Part shown: piece by piece, positions 47,335 to 56,304 of the stretch | How the letters are laid out: every line of letters begins with the position of its first letter | Numbering within the stretch: position 1 is the first letter of the stretch | Source of the DNA: Streptomyces beigongshangae | GTDB taxonomy: Bacteria; Actinomycetota; Actinomycetes; Streptomycetales; Streptomycetaceae | Length of the DNA stretch: 64,000 nt | Direction: 5' to 3' | NCBI RefSeq assembly: GCF_019710745.1 | Contig: NZ_JAHKJW010000006.1 | Coordinates: 124,001 to 188,000 of the forward strand | Notes under the pieces: generated by a model | Told to the model about the DNA's origin: nothing | Database searches by the model: none | Seen by the model: the letters and a program-made list of their open reading frames with translations, nothing else | Translations under genes and position numbers: made by a program

Positions 47335-48255
47335 ATGGATCTTCGCATCTTCACCGAGCCCCAGCAGGGGGCCACCTACGACACCCTCCTCACCGTGGCG
47401 AAGGCCACCGAGGACCTCGGCTTCGACGCCTTCTTCCGCTCCGACCACTATCTCCGCATGGGCTCCGGGGACGGCCTCCCGGGCCCGACGGACGCCTGGA
47501 TCACCCTCGCCGGACTCGCCCGGGAGACCAAGCGGATCCGGCTCGGCACGCTGATGACCGCCGGGACGTTCCGCCTCCCCGGCGTCCTGGCGATCCAGGT
47601 CGCCCAGGTCGACCGGATGTCCGGCGGCCGGGTGGAACTGGGCCTCGGTGCGGGCTGGTTCGAGGAGGAGCACAAGGCGTACGGCATCCCGTTCCCGAAG
47701 GAGAAGTTCGCCCGCCTGGAGGAGCAGCTCGCGATCGTCACCGGTCTGTGGGGGACCGCGCCCGGCGAGACCTTCAGCTACGACGGCACCCACTACCAGC
47801 TCACCGACTCGCCCGCGCTGCCCAAGCCCGCGCAGTCCAGGGTGCCGGTGCTCATCGGCGGGCACGGCGCGTCCCGTACACCGCGGCTCGCGGGCCGGTA
47901 CGCCGACGAGTTCAACATGCCGTTCGCGTCGGTCGACGACAGCGAGCGCCAGTTCGGCCGGGTGCGGGCCGCCGCGGAGCAGGCCGGCCGCAAGGCCACC
48001 GACCTCGTCTACTCGAACGCGCTCGTCGCCTGCGTGGGCAAGGACGACGCGGAGGTGGCCCGCCGCGCGGCCGCGATCGGCCGTGAGGTGGAGGAGCTGA
48101 AGGCCAACGGTCTCGCGGGCTCCCCGGCCGAGGTCGTCGACCGGATCGGGCGCTTCGCGCAGATCGGCTCCCAGCGGATCTACCTCCAGATCCTCGACCT
48201 CGACGACCTGGACCACCTGGACCTCATCTCCTCCCAGGTCCAGTCCCAGCTCTGA
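47335..48255 (+). CDS. LLM-class F420-dependent oxidoreductase
   Basis: Luciferase-like TIM-barrel protein of 306 residues. Motifs: LGFDAFFRSDHYLRMG near the N-terminus, RLGTLMTAGTFRLPGVLAIQVAQVDRMSGGRVELGLGAGWFEEEH, and VPVLIGGHGASRTPRLAGRYAD. These fit actinobacterial members that use coenzyme F420; an FMN-dependent member is less likely. Substrate unknown. Independent transcription is likely, and the Hen1 gene follows after 180 bp. Confidence 0.85.
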   Translation: MDLRIFTEPQQGATYDTLLTVAKATEDLGFDAFFRSDHYLRMGSGDGLPGPTDAWITLAGLARETKRIRLGTLMTAGTFRLPGVLAIQVAQVDRMSGGRVELGLGAGWFEEEHKAYGIPFPKEKFARLEEQLAIVTGLWGTAPGETFSYDGTHYQLTDSPALPKPAQSRVPVLIGGHGASRTPRLAGRYADEFNMPFASVDDSERQFGRVRAAAEQAGRKATDLVYSNALVACVGKDDAEVARRAAAIGREVEELKANGLAGSPAEVVDRIGRFAQIGSQRIYLQILDLDDLDHLDLISSQVQSQL

Positions 48256-48434
48256 GGAACACGGCCAGGAAGGGACGCGGGGCGCGGGGCGTGGACGGCC
48301 CGCGCCCCGCTCCCGGGCGGCCCGATCCCAGGCGGGAAAAATGCCTGCGTACGGCGAAGACGTTCGCTGTACGTTGGGCGGGCGCGCCGACACGGTACGT
48401 TCCCGCAGCTCAGAAGACGTTTCGAGGCAGACCA

Positions 48435-50009
48435 GTGTTCCTCACGATCAGTACCACCGGCGCTCCCGAGCACCCTGCGACCGACCTCGGCCACCTGCTG
48501 CACAAGCACCCCGACAACGCGCAGGCGTTCTCCACCTCCTACGGCACGGCGCACGTCCTCTACCCCGAGGCGAGCGCGGAGCGCTGCACGGCGGCGCTGC
48601 TCCTGGAGGTCGACGCGGTGGCGCTGGTCCGGCGCGGCAAGGGCAAGGGCCGTGGCGGAGCACCGGACGCGGCCCTCGCCCAGTACGTCAACGACCGCCC
48701 GTACGCCGCCTCCTCCCTGCTCGCCGTGGCGCTGAGCAGCGTGTTCTCCAGCGCGATGAAGGGAGTCTGCCGGACGAGGCCGGAGCTGCCCGGGCGCCCG
48801 CTGCCCCTGCGCATCGAGGTGCCCGCCCTGCCGGCCCGCGGTGGCGCCGATCTCGTCCGCGCGCTCTTCGAACCGCTCGGCTGGACGGTGGACGCGGAAC
48901 CCGTGCCGCTGGACACCGCCTTCCCGGACTGGGGCGACTCCCGGTACGTACGCCTCGTACTGGAGGGTGAGCAGCGCATCGCCGACGCGTTGCGGCACCT
49001 GTACGTCCTCCTGCCGGTGCTCGACGACGCCAAGCACTACTGGGTCTCCTCCGACGAGGTGGACAAGCTGCTGCGGGCCGGGGAGGGCTGGCTGCCGGAC
49101 CACCCGGAGCAGAAGCTGATCACCAGCCGCTATCTGTCGCGCCGTTGGTCGCTGACCCGGCAGGCCATGGAGCGGCTGGAACTCGTACGGCTCGCCGAGA
49201 CGGACGACAGCGCGGTCGAGGAGATCGACAACGCGGTCGAGGAGGTCGAGGAGGTCGAGGAGGTCGAGGAGGCCGAAGGGGCCGAGCGGACGGGCACCGA
49301 CGACGGGCGGACGGACGCCGCAGAGGAGCCGGTACCGCTCGCCGTCCGGCGCCGGGAGGCGATCGTCGCCGTTCTGCGGGACGCCGGCGCCGCCCGGGTG
49401 CTCGACCTCGGCTGCGGGCAGGGCCAGTTGGTGCAGGCGCTGCTGAAGGACGTGCGCTTCACCGAGATCGTCGGGGTCGACGTGTCGATGCGGGCGCTCG
49501 CCGTCGCCTCGCGGCGGCTCAAGCTGGACCGCATGGGGGAGCGGCAGGCCGGCCGCGTCCGGCTCGTCCAGGGGTCGCTGGCGTACACCGACAAGCGGCT
49601 CAAGGGGTACGACGCCGCGGTGCTCAGCGAGGTCGTCGAACACCTCGACCTGCCGCGGCTGCCCGCCCTGGAGTACGCGGTGTTCGGTGCCGCGCGCCCC
49701 AGGACGGTGATCGTGACGACGCCGAACGTCGAGTACAACGTCCGCTGGGGGACTCTCCCGGCCGGTCATGTCCGGCACAGCGACCACCGGTTCGAGTGGA
49801 CGCGCGAGGAGTTCGGGAACTGGGCGGGCACGGTGGCCGGACGGCACGGGTACGGCGTGGAGTTCGTACCGGTCGGGCCCGACGACCCCGAGGTGGGGCC
49901 ACCGACCCAGATGGCCGTCTTCACGCTGGGCACCGGCACCGGCACCGATACCGGCACGTCCGCCACGACCACGACCGCCCGGAACACGAAGGAGGAGAAG
50001 GCCGCATGA
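48435..50009 (+). CDS. Hen1 RNA 3'-terminal 2'-O-methyltransferase
   Basis: About 524 residues. The N-terminal half (about 1-245) is the bacterial Hen1-specific domain that also supports ligase activation of Pnkp. A repeat-rich linker (EEVEEVEEVEEAE) leads to the methyltransferase domain: SAM site VLDLGCGQGQ near residue 322, metal-binding LSEVVEHLD (Glu, Glu, His) and RHSDHRFEW (His). It methylates the 2'-OH at the 3' end of cleaved RNA before ligation, so the repaired RNA resists the same ribotoxin. GTG 48435 follows GAGG at 7 nt. Its stop overlaps the Pnkp start (ATGA). Confidence 0.92.
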   Translation: MFLTISTTGAPEHPATDLGHLLHKHPDNAQAFSTSYGTAHVLYPEASAERCTAALLLEVDAVALVRRGKGKGRGGAPDAALAQYVNDRPYAASSLLAVALSSVFSSAMKGVCRTRPELPGRPLPLRIEVPALPARGGADLVRALFEPLGWTVDAEPVPLDTAFPDWGDSRYVRLVLEGEQRIADALRHLYVLLPVLDDAKHYWVSSDEVDKLLRAGEGWLPDHPEQKLITSRYLSRRWSLTRQAMERLELVRLAETDDSAVEEIDNAVEEVEEVEEVEEAEGAERTGTDDGRTDAAEEPVPLAVRRREAIVAVLRDAGAARVLDLGCGQGQLVQALLKDVRFTEIVGVDVSMRALAVASRRLKLDRMGERQAGRVRLVQGSLAYTDKRLKGYDAAVLSEVVEHLDLPRLPALEYAVFGAARPRTVIVTTPNVEYNVRWGTLPAGHVRHSDHRFEWTREEFGNWAGTVAGRHGYGVEFVPVGPDDPEVGPPTQMAVFTLGTGTGTDTGTSATTTTARNTKEEKAA

Positions 50010-52669
50010 CCGAGTCCGAGTCCGAGAACGAGTCCGGGACCGGGACTGACACCGGCACCGGCACCGGGAGCCGGGTGCGTACGCTGCCCGTCACCGACCT
50101 CTCCCTCGTCGTGCTGATCGGCGCGTCGGGATCGGGCAAGTCCACCTTCGCCCGCAAGCACTTCAGGCCGACCGAGGTGATCTCGTCGGACTTCTGCCGG
50201 GGCCTCGTCGCCGACGACGAGAACGACCAGAGCGCCAGCGGCGACGCCTTCGACGTCCTGCACTACATCGCGGGCAAGCGGCTCGCGGCGGGCCGGCGCA
50301 CCGTCGTGGACGCCACCAACGTGCAGCAGGAGAGCCGCAGGCAACTGGTCGAGCTGGCCAGGAAGCACGACGTCCTGCCCATCGCCGTCGTGCTCGACGT
50401 GCCCGAGGAGGTGTGCGCCGCGCGCAACGCCGCGCGCGCCGACCGCGCCGACATGCCGCGCCGGGTCGTCCGGCGGCACATCCGCGAGCTGCGGCGCTCC
50501 CTGCGGGGACTGGAGCGCGAGGGCTTCCGGAAGGTGCACGTCCTGCGGGGCGCGGAGGAGGCCGAGGCCGCCGAGGTCCGCACCGAGAAGCGGTACAACG
50601 ACCTGACCCACCTCACCGGGCCGTTCGACATCATCGGCGACGTCCACGGCTGCTCCTCCGAACTGGAGTCGCTGCTGGGCAAGCTGGGCTACGCGGACGG
50701 CGTGCACCCCGCAGGGCGTACGGCCGTGTTCGTCGGCGACCTCGTCGACCGCGGCCCCGACTCCCCGGGCGTCCTGCGCCGGGTGATGTCCATGGTCGCC
50801 TCGGGCGACGCCCTGTGCGTGCCGGGCAACCACGAGAACAAGTACGGCCGCCACCTCAAGGGCCGTAAGGTCCGGCACACCCACGGCCTCGCCGAGACCG
50901 TCGAGCAGATGGCGGGCGAGAGCGAGGAGTTCAGGCAGCGGGTGCGGGAGTTCATCGACGGGCTCGTCAGCCACTACGTCCTGGACGGCGGCAGACTCGT
51001 CGTCTGCCACGCGGGACTGCCCGAGAAGTACCACGGCCGTACGTCGGGCCGGGTGCGCTCGCACGCGCTGTACGGCGAGACCACCGGCGAGACCGACGAG
51101 TTCGGGCTGCCGGTGCGCTACCCGTGGGCCGAGGACTACCGGGGCCGGGCGGCGGTCGTCTACGGCCACACCCCCGTGCCGGAGGCCACCTGGCTGAACA
51201 ACACCATCTGCCTGGACACCGGGGCCGTGTTCGGCGGCAAGCTCACCGCGCTGCGCTATCCGGAACGCGAACTGGTCGACGTACCGGCCGAGCGGGTCTG
51301 GTACGAACCGGTCAGGCCGCTGGCCTCCGAGGCGCCGGGCGGGCACGAGGGGCGGCCCCTGGACCTCGCGGACGTGCACGGCCGCCGGGTCGTCGAGACC
51401 CGGCACGCGGGGCGCGTCTCCGTGCGCGAGGAGAACGCGGCCGCGGCCCTGGAGGTCATGAGCCGCTTCGCCGTGGACCCGCGGCTGATGCCGTACCTGC
51501 CGCCGACCATGGCACCCACCGCGACCTCGCGGGTGGACACCCGCGGCGGAGCCGCTGACGAACTCTTCCTGGAGCACCCGGCCGAAGCCTTCGAGCAGTA
51601 CCGGGCGGACGGGGTCGCGCGGGTCGTGTGCGAGGAGAAGCACATGGGGTCGCGGGCGGTGGCACTGGTGTGCCGGGACGAAGGGACGGCACGGGACCGG
51701 TTCGGGGCGGCGGGGGTGACCGGCGCGCTGTACACCCGTACCGGGCGTCCCTTCTTCCCGGACTCCTCCCCGGACTCCTCCCCGGAGTCGGCGGAGGGCT
51801 CCGCCGAGGGTGTCTCCCTCACCGAGCGGATACTCGGGCGGGTCCGGGACGCCGTCACGGAGGCCGGGCTGTGGGAGGAGCTGGGGACGGACTGGGTGCT
51901 GCTCGACGCCGAGCTGCTGCCCTGGTCGCTGAAGGCGTCCGGACTGCTGCGCTCGCAGTACGCCGCGGTGGGCGCCGCGGCCGGGGCGGTGTTCCCGGGG
52001 GCGCTGGCCGCCCTGGAGGGAGCGGCGGCGCGTGGCGTCGACGTGGGGGACCTGCTGGTCAGGCAGCGGGAGCGGGCCGCCGACGCGGCCGCCTTCACCG
52101 ACGCGTACCGGCGGTACTGCTGGCCCACGTCCGGTCTGGAGGGGGTGCGGCTCGCGCCCTTCCAGATACTCGCCGTCCAGGGGCGGAGCCTGGCGGGCGT
52201 GCCGCACGACGAGCAGCTCGCGCTGATCGACCGGCTGGTGACGGCCGACGCGTCGGGGCTGCTGGCGACCACCCGGCGCCTCTACGTCGACACGGGCGAC
52301 CCGGACTCGGTGCGGGCCGGCGTCGACTGGTGGCTGGAGATGACCGGGCGCGGGGGAGAGGGCATGGTGGTCAAGCCGCTCGGGGCGCTGGTGCGCTCGG
52401 CGCAGGGGCGGCTGGTGCAGCCAGGCATCAAGTGCCGGGGCCGGGAGTACCTGCGGATCATCTACGGGCCGGAGTACACCCGCCCCGAGAACCTGGACCG
52501 CCTGCGGAGCCGCTCCCTGAACCACAAGCGCTCGCTGGCCCTTCGCGAGTACGCCCTGGGCCTGGAGGCCCTGGACCGGCTCGCGGACGGGGAGCCGCTG
52601 TGGCGGGTGCACGAGGCGGTGTTCGGGGTGCTGGCCCTGGAGTCCGAACCGGTGGATCCCCGGCTGTAG
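50006..52669 (+). CDS. Pnkp polynucleotide kinase-phosphatase-ligase
   Basis: RNA end-healing and sealing enzyme of 887 residues. Kinase domain: LIGASGSGKST (residues about 38-47). Calcineurin-like phosphatase: IIGDVHGCSSEL near residue 210, GDLVDRGPDSP and GNHENK. Ligase/adenylyltransferase: EEKHMGSRA with nucleophile Lys near residue 545, and EGMVVKP. It forms a 2:2 complex with Hen1 that repairs ribotoxin-cut tRNAs. ATG overlaps the Hen1 stop and follows GGAGGAG. An SPDSSPESAEGSAEG insert near residue 590 is low complexity. Confidence 0.94.
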   Translation: MTESESENESGTGTDTGTGTGSRVRTLPVTDLSLVVLIGASGSGKSTFARKHFRPTEVISSDFCRGLVADDENDQSASGDAFDVLHYIAGKRLAAGRRTVVDATNVQQESRRQLVELARKHDVLPIAVVLDVPEEVCAARNAARADRADMPRRVVRRHIRELRRSLRGLEREGFRKVHVLRGAEEAEAAEVRTEKRYNDLTHLTGPFDIIGDVHGCSSELESLLGKLGYADGVHPAGRTAVFVGDLVDRGPDSPGVLRRVMSMVASGDALCVPGNHENKYGRHLKGRKVRHTHGLAETVEQMAGESEEFRQRVREFIDGLVSHYVLDGGRLVVCHAGLPEKYHGRTSGRVRSHALYGETTGETDEFGLPVRYPWAEDYRGRAAVVYGHTPVPEATWLNNTICLDTGAVFGGKLTALRYPERELVDVPAERVWYEPVRPLASEAPGGHEGRPLDLADVHGRRVVETRHAGRVSVREENAAAALEVMSRFAVDPRLMPYLPPTMAPTATSRVDTRGGAADELFLEHPAEAFEQYRADGVARVVCEEKHMGSRAVALVCRDEGTARDRFGAAGVTGALYTRTGRPFFPDSSPDSSPESAEGSAEGVSLTERILGRVRDAVTEAGLWEELGTDWVLLDAELLPWSLKASGLLRSQYAAVGAAAGAVFPGALAALEGAAARGVDVGDLLVRQRERAADAAAFTDAYRRYCWPTSGLEGVRLAPFQILAVQGRSLAGVPHDEQLALIDRLVTADASGLLATTRRLYVDTGDPDSVRAGVDWWLEMTGRGGEGMVVKPLGALVRSAQGRLVQPGIKCRGREYLRIIYGPEYTRPENLDRLRSRSLNHKRSLALREYALGLEALDRLADGEPLWRVHEAVFGVLALESEPVDPRL

Positions 52670-52760
52670 GGGGTTCGCCCCCGGGCGGGCCGGCCCGGCC
52701 GGCCCGTCCGGGGCACCTCCCACCCGCAACCCCTCACCCGCAGCCCTTCACCCGCACCCC

Positions 52761-53657
52761 TCACCCCACCAGCCGCAGCCGCCGCCCGCACACCCCCACC
52801 CGCACCGCCTGTCCCCAGGTGAGTTCCAGCGCGTCCCCCTCCATCCCGTCCCCGAACGCGATGAGCCGTTCCGATTCGACCGTGAGGGTGAGCCGGGACC
52901 TGGCGGACAGTGTCCCGGCGACCCGGGACGTCCCGGTGGCGGGAGAGGGCCACGCCTCGCGGACGAACCACACCAGCCGGTCCTCCGTGGGCAGGGGCAG
53001 GGGCAAGGACCCGCCCCGGCCCTCCCACACCGACCGGATCCACCCGGTCGCCCCCGTCCCCGTCCCCACCAGGACCCCGGACGAGGCCTGGGCCTCGACG
53101 GCGGCCCCGTCGTCGAGCTCCAGCCGGTACCGGGCCGTCTGGTGCCCGGCCGCGCCCAGGTAGATCTCGTTCAGGGCGAGCAACCGCTGCGTGTCGTCGG
53201 CCACCGCCTCGACCATGGTGAGTTCGTCCGTACCGGTGCCGGCGGCGAGGGCCGCGCGCAGCAGTCCGCCCGCGTCCGCCGGCCGGTGGCGGACCAGCAC
53301 ACCCGGGTTGCGGCCCGGGTCCGAGTCGATGCCCACCACCGGCTGTCCGTCGAGGTACTTGGCCACGTTCGCGACCAGCCCGTCCTGGCCGACCACGGCC
53401 ACCACGTCCTCCGGCGCGAACAGGAACCGGTCCAGATCGGCCCGCTCGACCCGGCTCTGCCGCCACGTCAGCGGGATCGCGGAGGTCACGTCCGCCAGTG
53501 CGCGCCGGGTGCGGTGGTGGCGTTCGGCGACCTCCCCGATGTCCCGGCCGCGGGAGGAGAGGAAGAAGGCGGCCTGTCCGTGCGTGCCGTGGTGGGCCAC
53601 CAGTTCCTCGTACTCCGTGGTGCGGTGCACGATCACGACCCGCGGGGCGAGGCTCAT
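52761..53657 (-). CDS. NAD-kinase-like protein with altered GGDGT motif
   Basis: About 298 residues. The fold order matches NAD kinases: VVAVVGQDGLVANVAKYLDGQPVVGIDSDPGRNPG, LLALNEIYLG and VLVGTGTGATGWIRSV (the NADK TPTGSTAY region). The catalytic GGDGT is replaced by GQDGL, so standard NAD kinase activity is doubtful, though the Asp remains. Its ATG overlaps the stop of the SPFH gene (ATGA), so the two are coupled and may work together at the membrane. Confidence 0.72.
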   Translation of the reverse strand: MSLAPRVVIVHRTTEYEELVAHHGTHGQAAFFLSSRGRDIGEVAERHHRTRRALADVTSAIPLTWRQSRVERADLDRFLFAPEDVVAVVGQDGLVANVAKYLDGQPVVGIDSDPGRNPGVLVRHRPADAGGLLRAALAAGTGTDELTMVEAVADDTQRLLALNEIYLGAAGHQTARYRLELDDGAAVEAQASSGVLVGTGTGATGWIRSVWEGRGGSLPLPLPTEDRLVWFVREAWPSPATGTSRVAGTLSARSRLTLTVESERLIAFGDGMEGDALELTWGQAVRVGVCGRRLRLVG

Positions 53658-54787
53658 GTCCGGTCCCGGTCCCGGTCCCGGTCCTGGCCCCGGTCCCGGT
53701 CCCGGTCCTGGCCCCGGTCCCGGTCCCGGTCCTGGCCCCGGTCCCGGTTCCCGTCCGGGGCCCGCATCCCGAGCTTGGCCAGCAGGCCGGTCAGCACGTC
53801 CGGCGAGACGGTCAGGCTGTCGATGCTGGGCAGGTTCTCCGCCAGCCGTGTCCCGGTCAGCGCGTGCAGGGTGGCCACGTCGACCTCGACGTGCACCGCG
53901 AGCCAGGCGGCCTGGGCCTGGGCCCGTGCCTGGCCCACCTCGCGCGCGGCCTCCGCCTCGGCCCGCGCGAGCCGTACGGACCGCTCGGCCTCCGCCGCGG
54001 CCAGCTTCACCGAGCGGGCGGCCTCCGCGCCGGCGCGTACCGCGTCCGCCGCCGCGTGCTCCTCCGCCTCGCGGCGCGCGTTCGTACCGCGCTGCTCGAC
54101 CAGCTGTTCCTCGCGCCGCGCGAGTTCGATCTGGCTCGCCAGCTCGTTCTCGGCGATCGTCCGCTCCCGCTCGACGGCCACGGCCCGCCGCTCGTACGTC
54201 GCCCGGTCCGCCTCCTGCTGGATCTGCTCGCGGGCCGGGGTGCGCAGGGCCCGCTCCACCTCGGGCTCCGGACGCAGCGCCACCACGCGCACGGCGACCA
54301 CCTCGATGCCGGTCGCGGGCAGTCGCGGCTCCGCGGCCAGCCCCGCCGCGACCCGCTCCCGTACCGCCGCCACGCCGTCGACCAGCGCCGAGGCCAGTGT
54401 CGTACGGGCCAGCACGTCCAGGGCGTGCTGCTGGGCCGTCTCGGTCAGCAGCGTGCCCAGCTGCTCCAGCGGCGCGCCCCGCCACACCCCGGTGTCGGGG
54501 TCGACGGAGAAGTCCAGGCGGGCCGCGGCGAGCGCCGGGTCGCTGACCCGGTAGGTCACGGTGGCCTGCACCGCCACGTCCTGGAAGTCGGACGTACGGG
54601 CGTGGAACGTCATCGCCAGCTCACGGTCGTCCACCGGCACCTCGGACAGCGCGGCGCTCAGCGCGCGGTACCAGAAGCTGAGTCCGGGACCGTCGTGCAG
54701 CAGCTGCCCGTCGCGGTGGTGGCGGATGTGCGCCGTCGGAGCGCCGCGCAGGTGGCGCCAGCCCAGGCGCCGGGTGATGTCGGCCAT
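53654..54787 (-). CDS. SPFH/Band 7 (prohibitin-like) protein
   Basis: About 377 residues from ATG 54787, after GAGGGGG. A band-7 domain spans about residues 30-200 (LSFWYRALSAALSEVPVDDREL, then VTYRVSDPALAAARLDFSVD). A long Ala/Glu/Arg heptad-like coiled coil follows (residues about 205-310). The last 40 residues are a tandem RGQDRDRD repeat from a perfect 24-bp DNA repeat. There is no N-terminal membrane anchor, unlike flotillins. It is coupled to the NAD-kinase-like gene. Function unknown. Confidence 0.78.
   Translation of the reverse strand: MADITRRLGWRHLRGAPTAHIRHHRDGQLLHDGPGLSFWYRALSAALSEVPVDDRELAMTFHARTSDFQDVAVQATVTYRVSDPALAAARLDFSVDPDTGVWRGAPLEQLGTLLTETAQQHALDVLARTTLASALVDGVAAVRERVAAGLAAEPRLPATGIEVVAVRVVALRPEPEVERALRTPAREQIQQEADRATYERRAVAVERERTIAENELASQIELARREEQLVEQRGTNARREAEEHAAADAVRAGAEAARSVKLAAAEAERSVRLARAEAEAAREVGQARAQAQAAWLAVHVEVDVATLHALTGTRLAENLPSIDSLTVSPDVLTGLLAKLGMRAPDGNRDRGQDRDRDRGQDRDRDRGQDRDRDRDRT
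53661..53755. repeat. 24-bp tandem repeat at the 3' end of the SPFH gene
   Basis: The unit GGTCCCGGTCCCGGTCCTGG followed by CCCC repeats about three times and part of a fourth, and encodes the charged RGQDRDRD tail. The repeat is nearly identical at the DNA level, indicating recent expansion. Confidence 0.85.
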
Positions 54788-54813
54788 CGGACCCCCTCGT
54801 TTCTCGTCCGTTC

Positions 54814-54842
54814 GACGATATCCAGGTACTCCGATTATCGTC
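54814..54842. promoter_or_regulatory. Inverted repeat between the divergent SPFH and arcA genes
   Basis: GACGATA and TATCGTC form a perfect 7-bp dyad with a 15-bp spacer in the 131-bp divergent region. The region is AT-richer than its neighbours and could be an operator. No regulator is assigned. Confidence 0.35.
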
Positions 54843-54918
54843 AAGAAGACGAGAACAGGAGGTCGAATAAAGTGTCCGCCCGCGGGTCAACCGGCCCCTT
54901 CGCGGTCAGGATGAAGTC

Positions 54919-56145
54919 ATGGCTTTCCACGTCGACTCCGAGGCCGGGCGGCTCCGCCGCGTCATCCTGCACCGGCCGGATCTGGAGCTCAAAAGGCTCA
55001 CCCCCAGCAACAAGGACGCCCTGCTCTTCGACGACGTGCTCTGGGTGCGCCGGGCGCGCGCGGAGCACGACGGCTTCGCGGACGTCCTGCGCGACCGCGG
55101 TGTCACCGTCCACCTCTTCGGTGACCTGCTGACCGAGACCCTGGCCGTCCCGCGGGCCAGGTCGCTCGTGCTCGACCGGGTCTTCGACGAGAAGGAGTAC
55201 GGACCGCTCGCCACCGACCACCTGCGCGCGGCCTTCGAGGACCTGCCCGCGGGCGAACTCGCCGAGGCGCTGATCGGCGGGATGACCAAACGGGAGTTCC
55301 TGGAGGCGCACCCCGAACCGACGTCCGTGCGCTTCCACGTCATGGACCTGGACGACTTCCTGCTCGGGCCGCTGCCCAACCACCTCTTCACCCGCGACAC
55401 CTCCGCCTGGATCTACGACGGCGTCTCCATCAACGCCATGCGCTGGCCCGCCCGCAGACGCGAGACCGTGCACTTCGAGGCGATCTACCGGCACCATCCC
55501 CTGTTCCGGGAGGAAACGTTCAACCTGTGGTCCGAGGGGCAGGCCGACTACCCGTCCACCATCGAGGGCGGCGACGTGCTCGTCATCGGCAACGGCGCCG
55601 TGCTCATCGGCATGAGCGAACGGACGACCCCGCAGGCCGTGGAGATGCTCGCGCACAAGCTCTTCGCCGCCGGGTCGGCGCAGACGATCGTGGCGCTCGA
55701 CATGCCCAAGAGGCGGGCTTTCATGCACCTCGACACGGTGATGACGATGGTCGACGGCGACACCTTCACCCAGTACGGGGGCCTCGGCATGCTCCGCTCG
55801 TACACCATCGAACCGGGCGTCGGGGACAAGGAGCTGAAGGTCACCGACCACCCGCCGGAGCACATGCACCGGGCGATCGCCGCCGCGCTCGGACTGGACC
55901 GGATCCGGGTGCTCACCGCCACCCAGGACGTCCACGCCGCCGAGCGCGAGCAGTGGGACGACGGCTGCAACGTCCTCGCGGTCGAGCCGGGCGTCGTCGT
56001 CGCGTACGAGCGGAACCAGACCACCAACACGCACCTGCGCAAGCAGGGTATCGAGGTCGTCGAGATCCCGGGCAGCGAGCTGGGGCGGGGGAGGGGCGGC
56101 CCGCGCTGCATGAGCTGCCCGGTCCAGCGGGACCCCGTGACCTGA
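54919..56145 (+). CDS. arcA: Arginine deiminase
   Basis: Converts arginine to citrulline and ammonia. The 408-residue protein keeps the guanidino-group catalytic residues: LFTRDTSAW (Asp), [12 protein letters not shown] (Glu/Gly), [11 protein letters not shown] (His), and the C-terminal nucleophile in [11 protein letters not shown] 54919 follows AGGA at 8 nt. It is followed after 159 bp by an ornithine carbamoyltransferase gene, making a partial ADI pathway. No carbamate kinase (arcC) or antiporter (arcD) is in the window. Confidence 0.95.
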   Translation: MAFHVDSEAGRLRRVILHRPDLELKRLTPSNKDALLFDDVLWVRRARAEHDGFADVLRDRGVTVHLFGDLLTETLAVPRARSLVLDRVFDEKEYGPLATDHLRAAFEDLPAGELAEALIGGMTKREFLEAHPEPTSVRFHVMDLDDFLLGPLPNHLFTRDTSAWIYDGVSINAMRWPARRRETVHFEAIYRHHPLFREETFNLWSEGQADYPSTIEGGDVLVIGNGAVLIGMSERTTPQAVEMLAHKLFAAGSAQTIVALDMPKRRAFMHLDTVMTMVDGDTFTQYGGLGMLRSYTIEPGVGDKELKVTDHPPEHMHRAIAAALGLDRIRVLTATQDVHAAEREQWDDGCNVLAVEPGVVVAYERNQTTNTHLRKQGIEVVEIPGSELGRGRGGPRCMSCPVQRDPVT

Positions 56146-56195
56146 CCTGACCTGACCTGACCTGACCTGACCTGACCTGACCTGGCCTGACCCGG
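56139..56195. repeat. Pentanucleotide tandem repeat between arcA and the OTC gene
   Basis: About ten copies of the 5-bp unit CTGAC, mostly perfect and then decaying, directly follow the arcA stop codon. Each unit puts a TGA in a rotating frame, so the tract is closed in all plus-strand frames. Length variation here would change arcA-arcB spacing. Confidence 0.85.
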
Positions 56196-56237
56196 CCCGA
56201 CCTGACTCGACCGGCGTGGTTCCGGGTGGGCCGGACT

Positions 56238-56267
56238 GTATAGAAATGTGGAACGTCGTATAGAATT
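56238..56267 (+). promoter_or_regulatory. Direct repeat GTATAGAA-n12-GTATAGAA upstream of the OTC gene
   Basis: GTATAGAAAT (56238-56247) and GTATAGAATT (56258-56267) are spaced exactly 20 bp start to start, about two helical turns, 38 bp before the ornithine carbamoyltransferase start. The AT-rich elements stand out from a GC-rich background. This may be a site for an arginine regulator or a promoter with two TATAGA-like -10 elements. Confidence 0.45.
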
Positions 56268-56304
56268 CCAAGAGTCCTTGTTTACGTGACCCTGGAGCGC
56301 CCCC

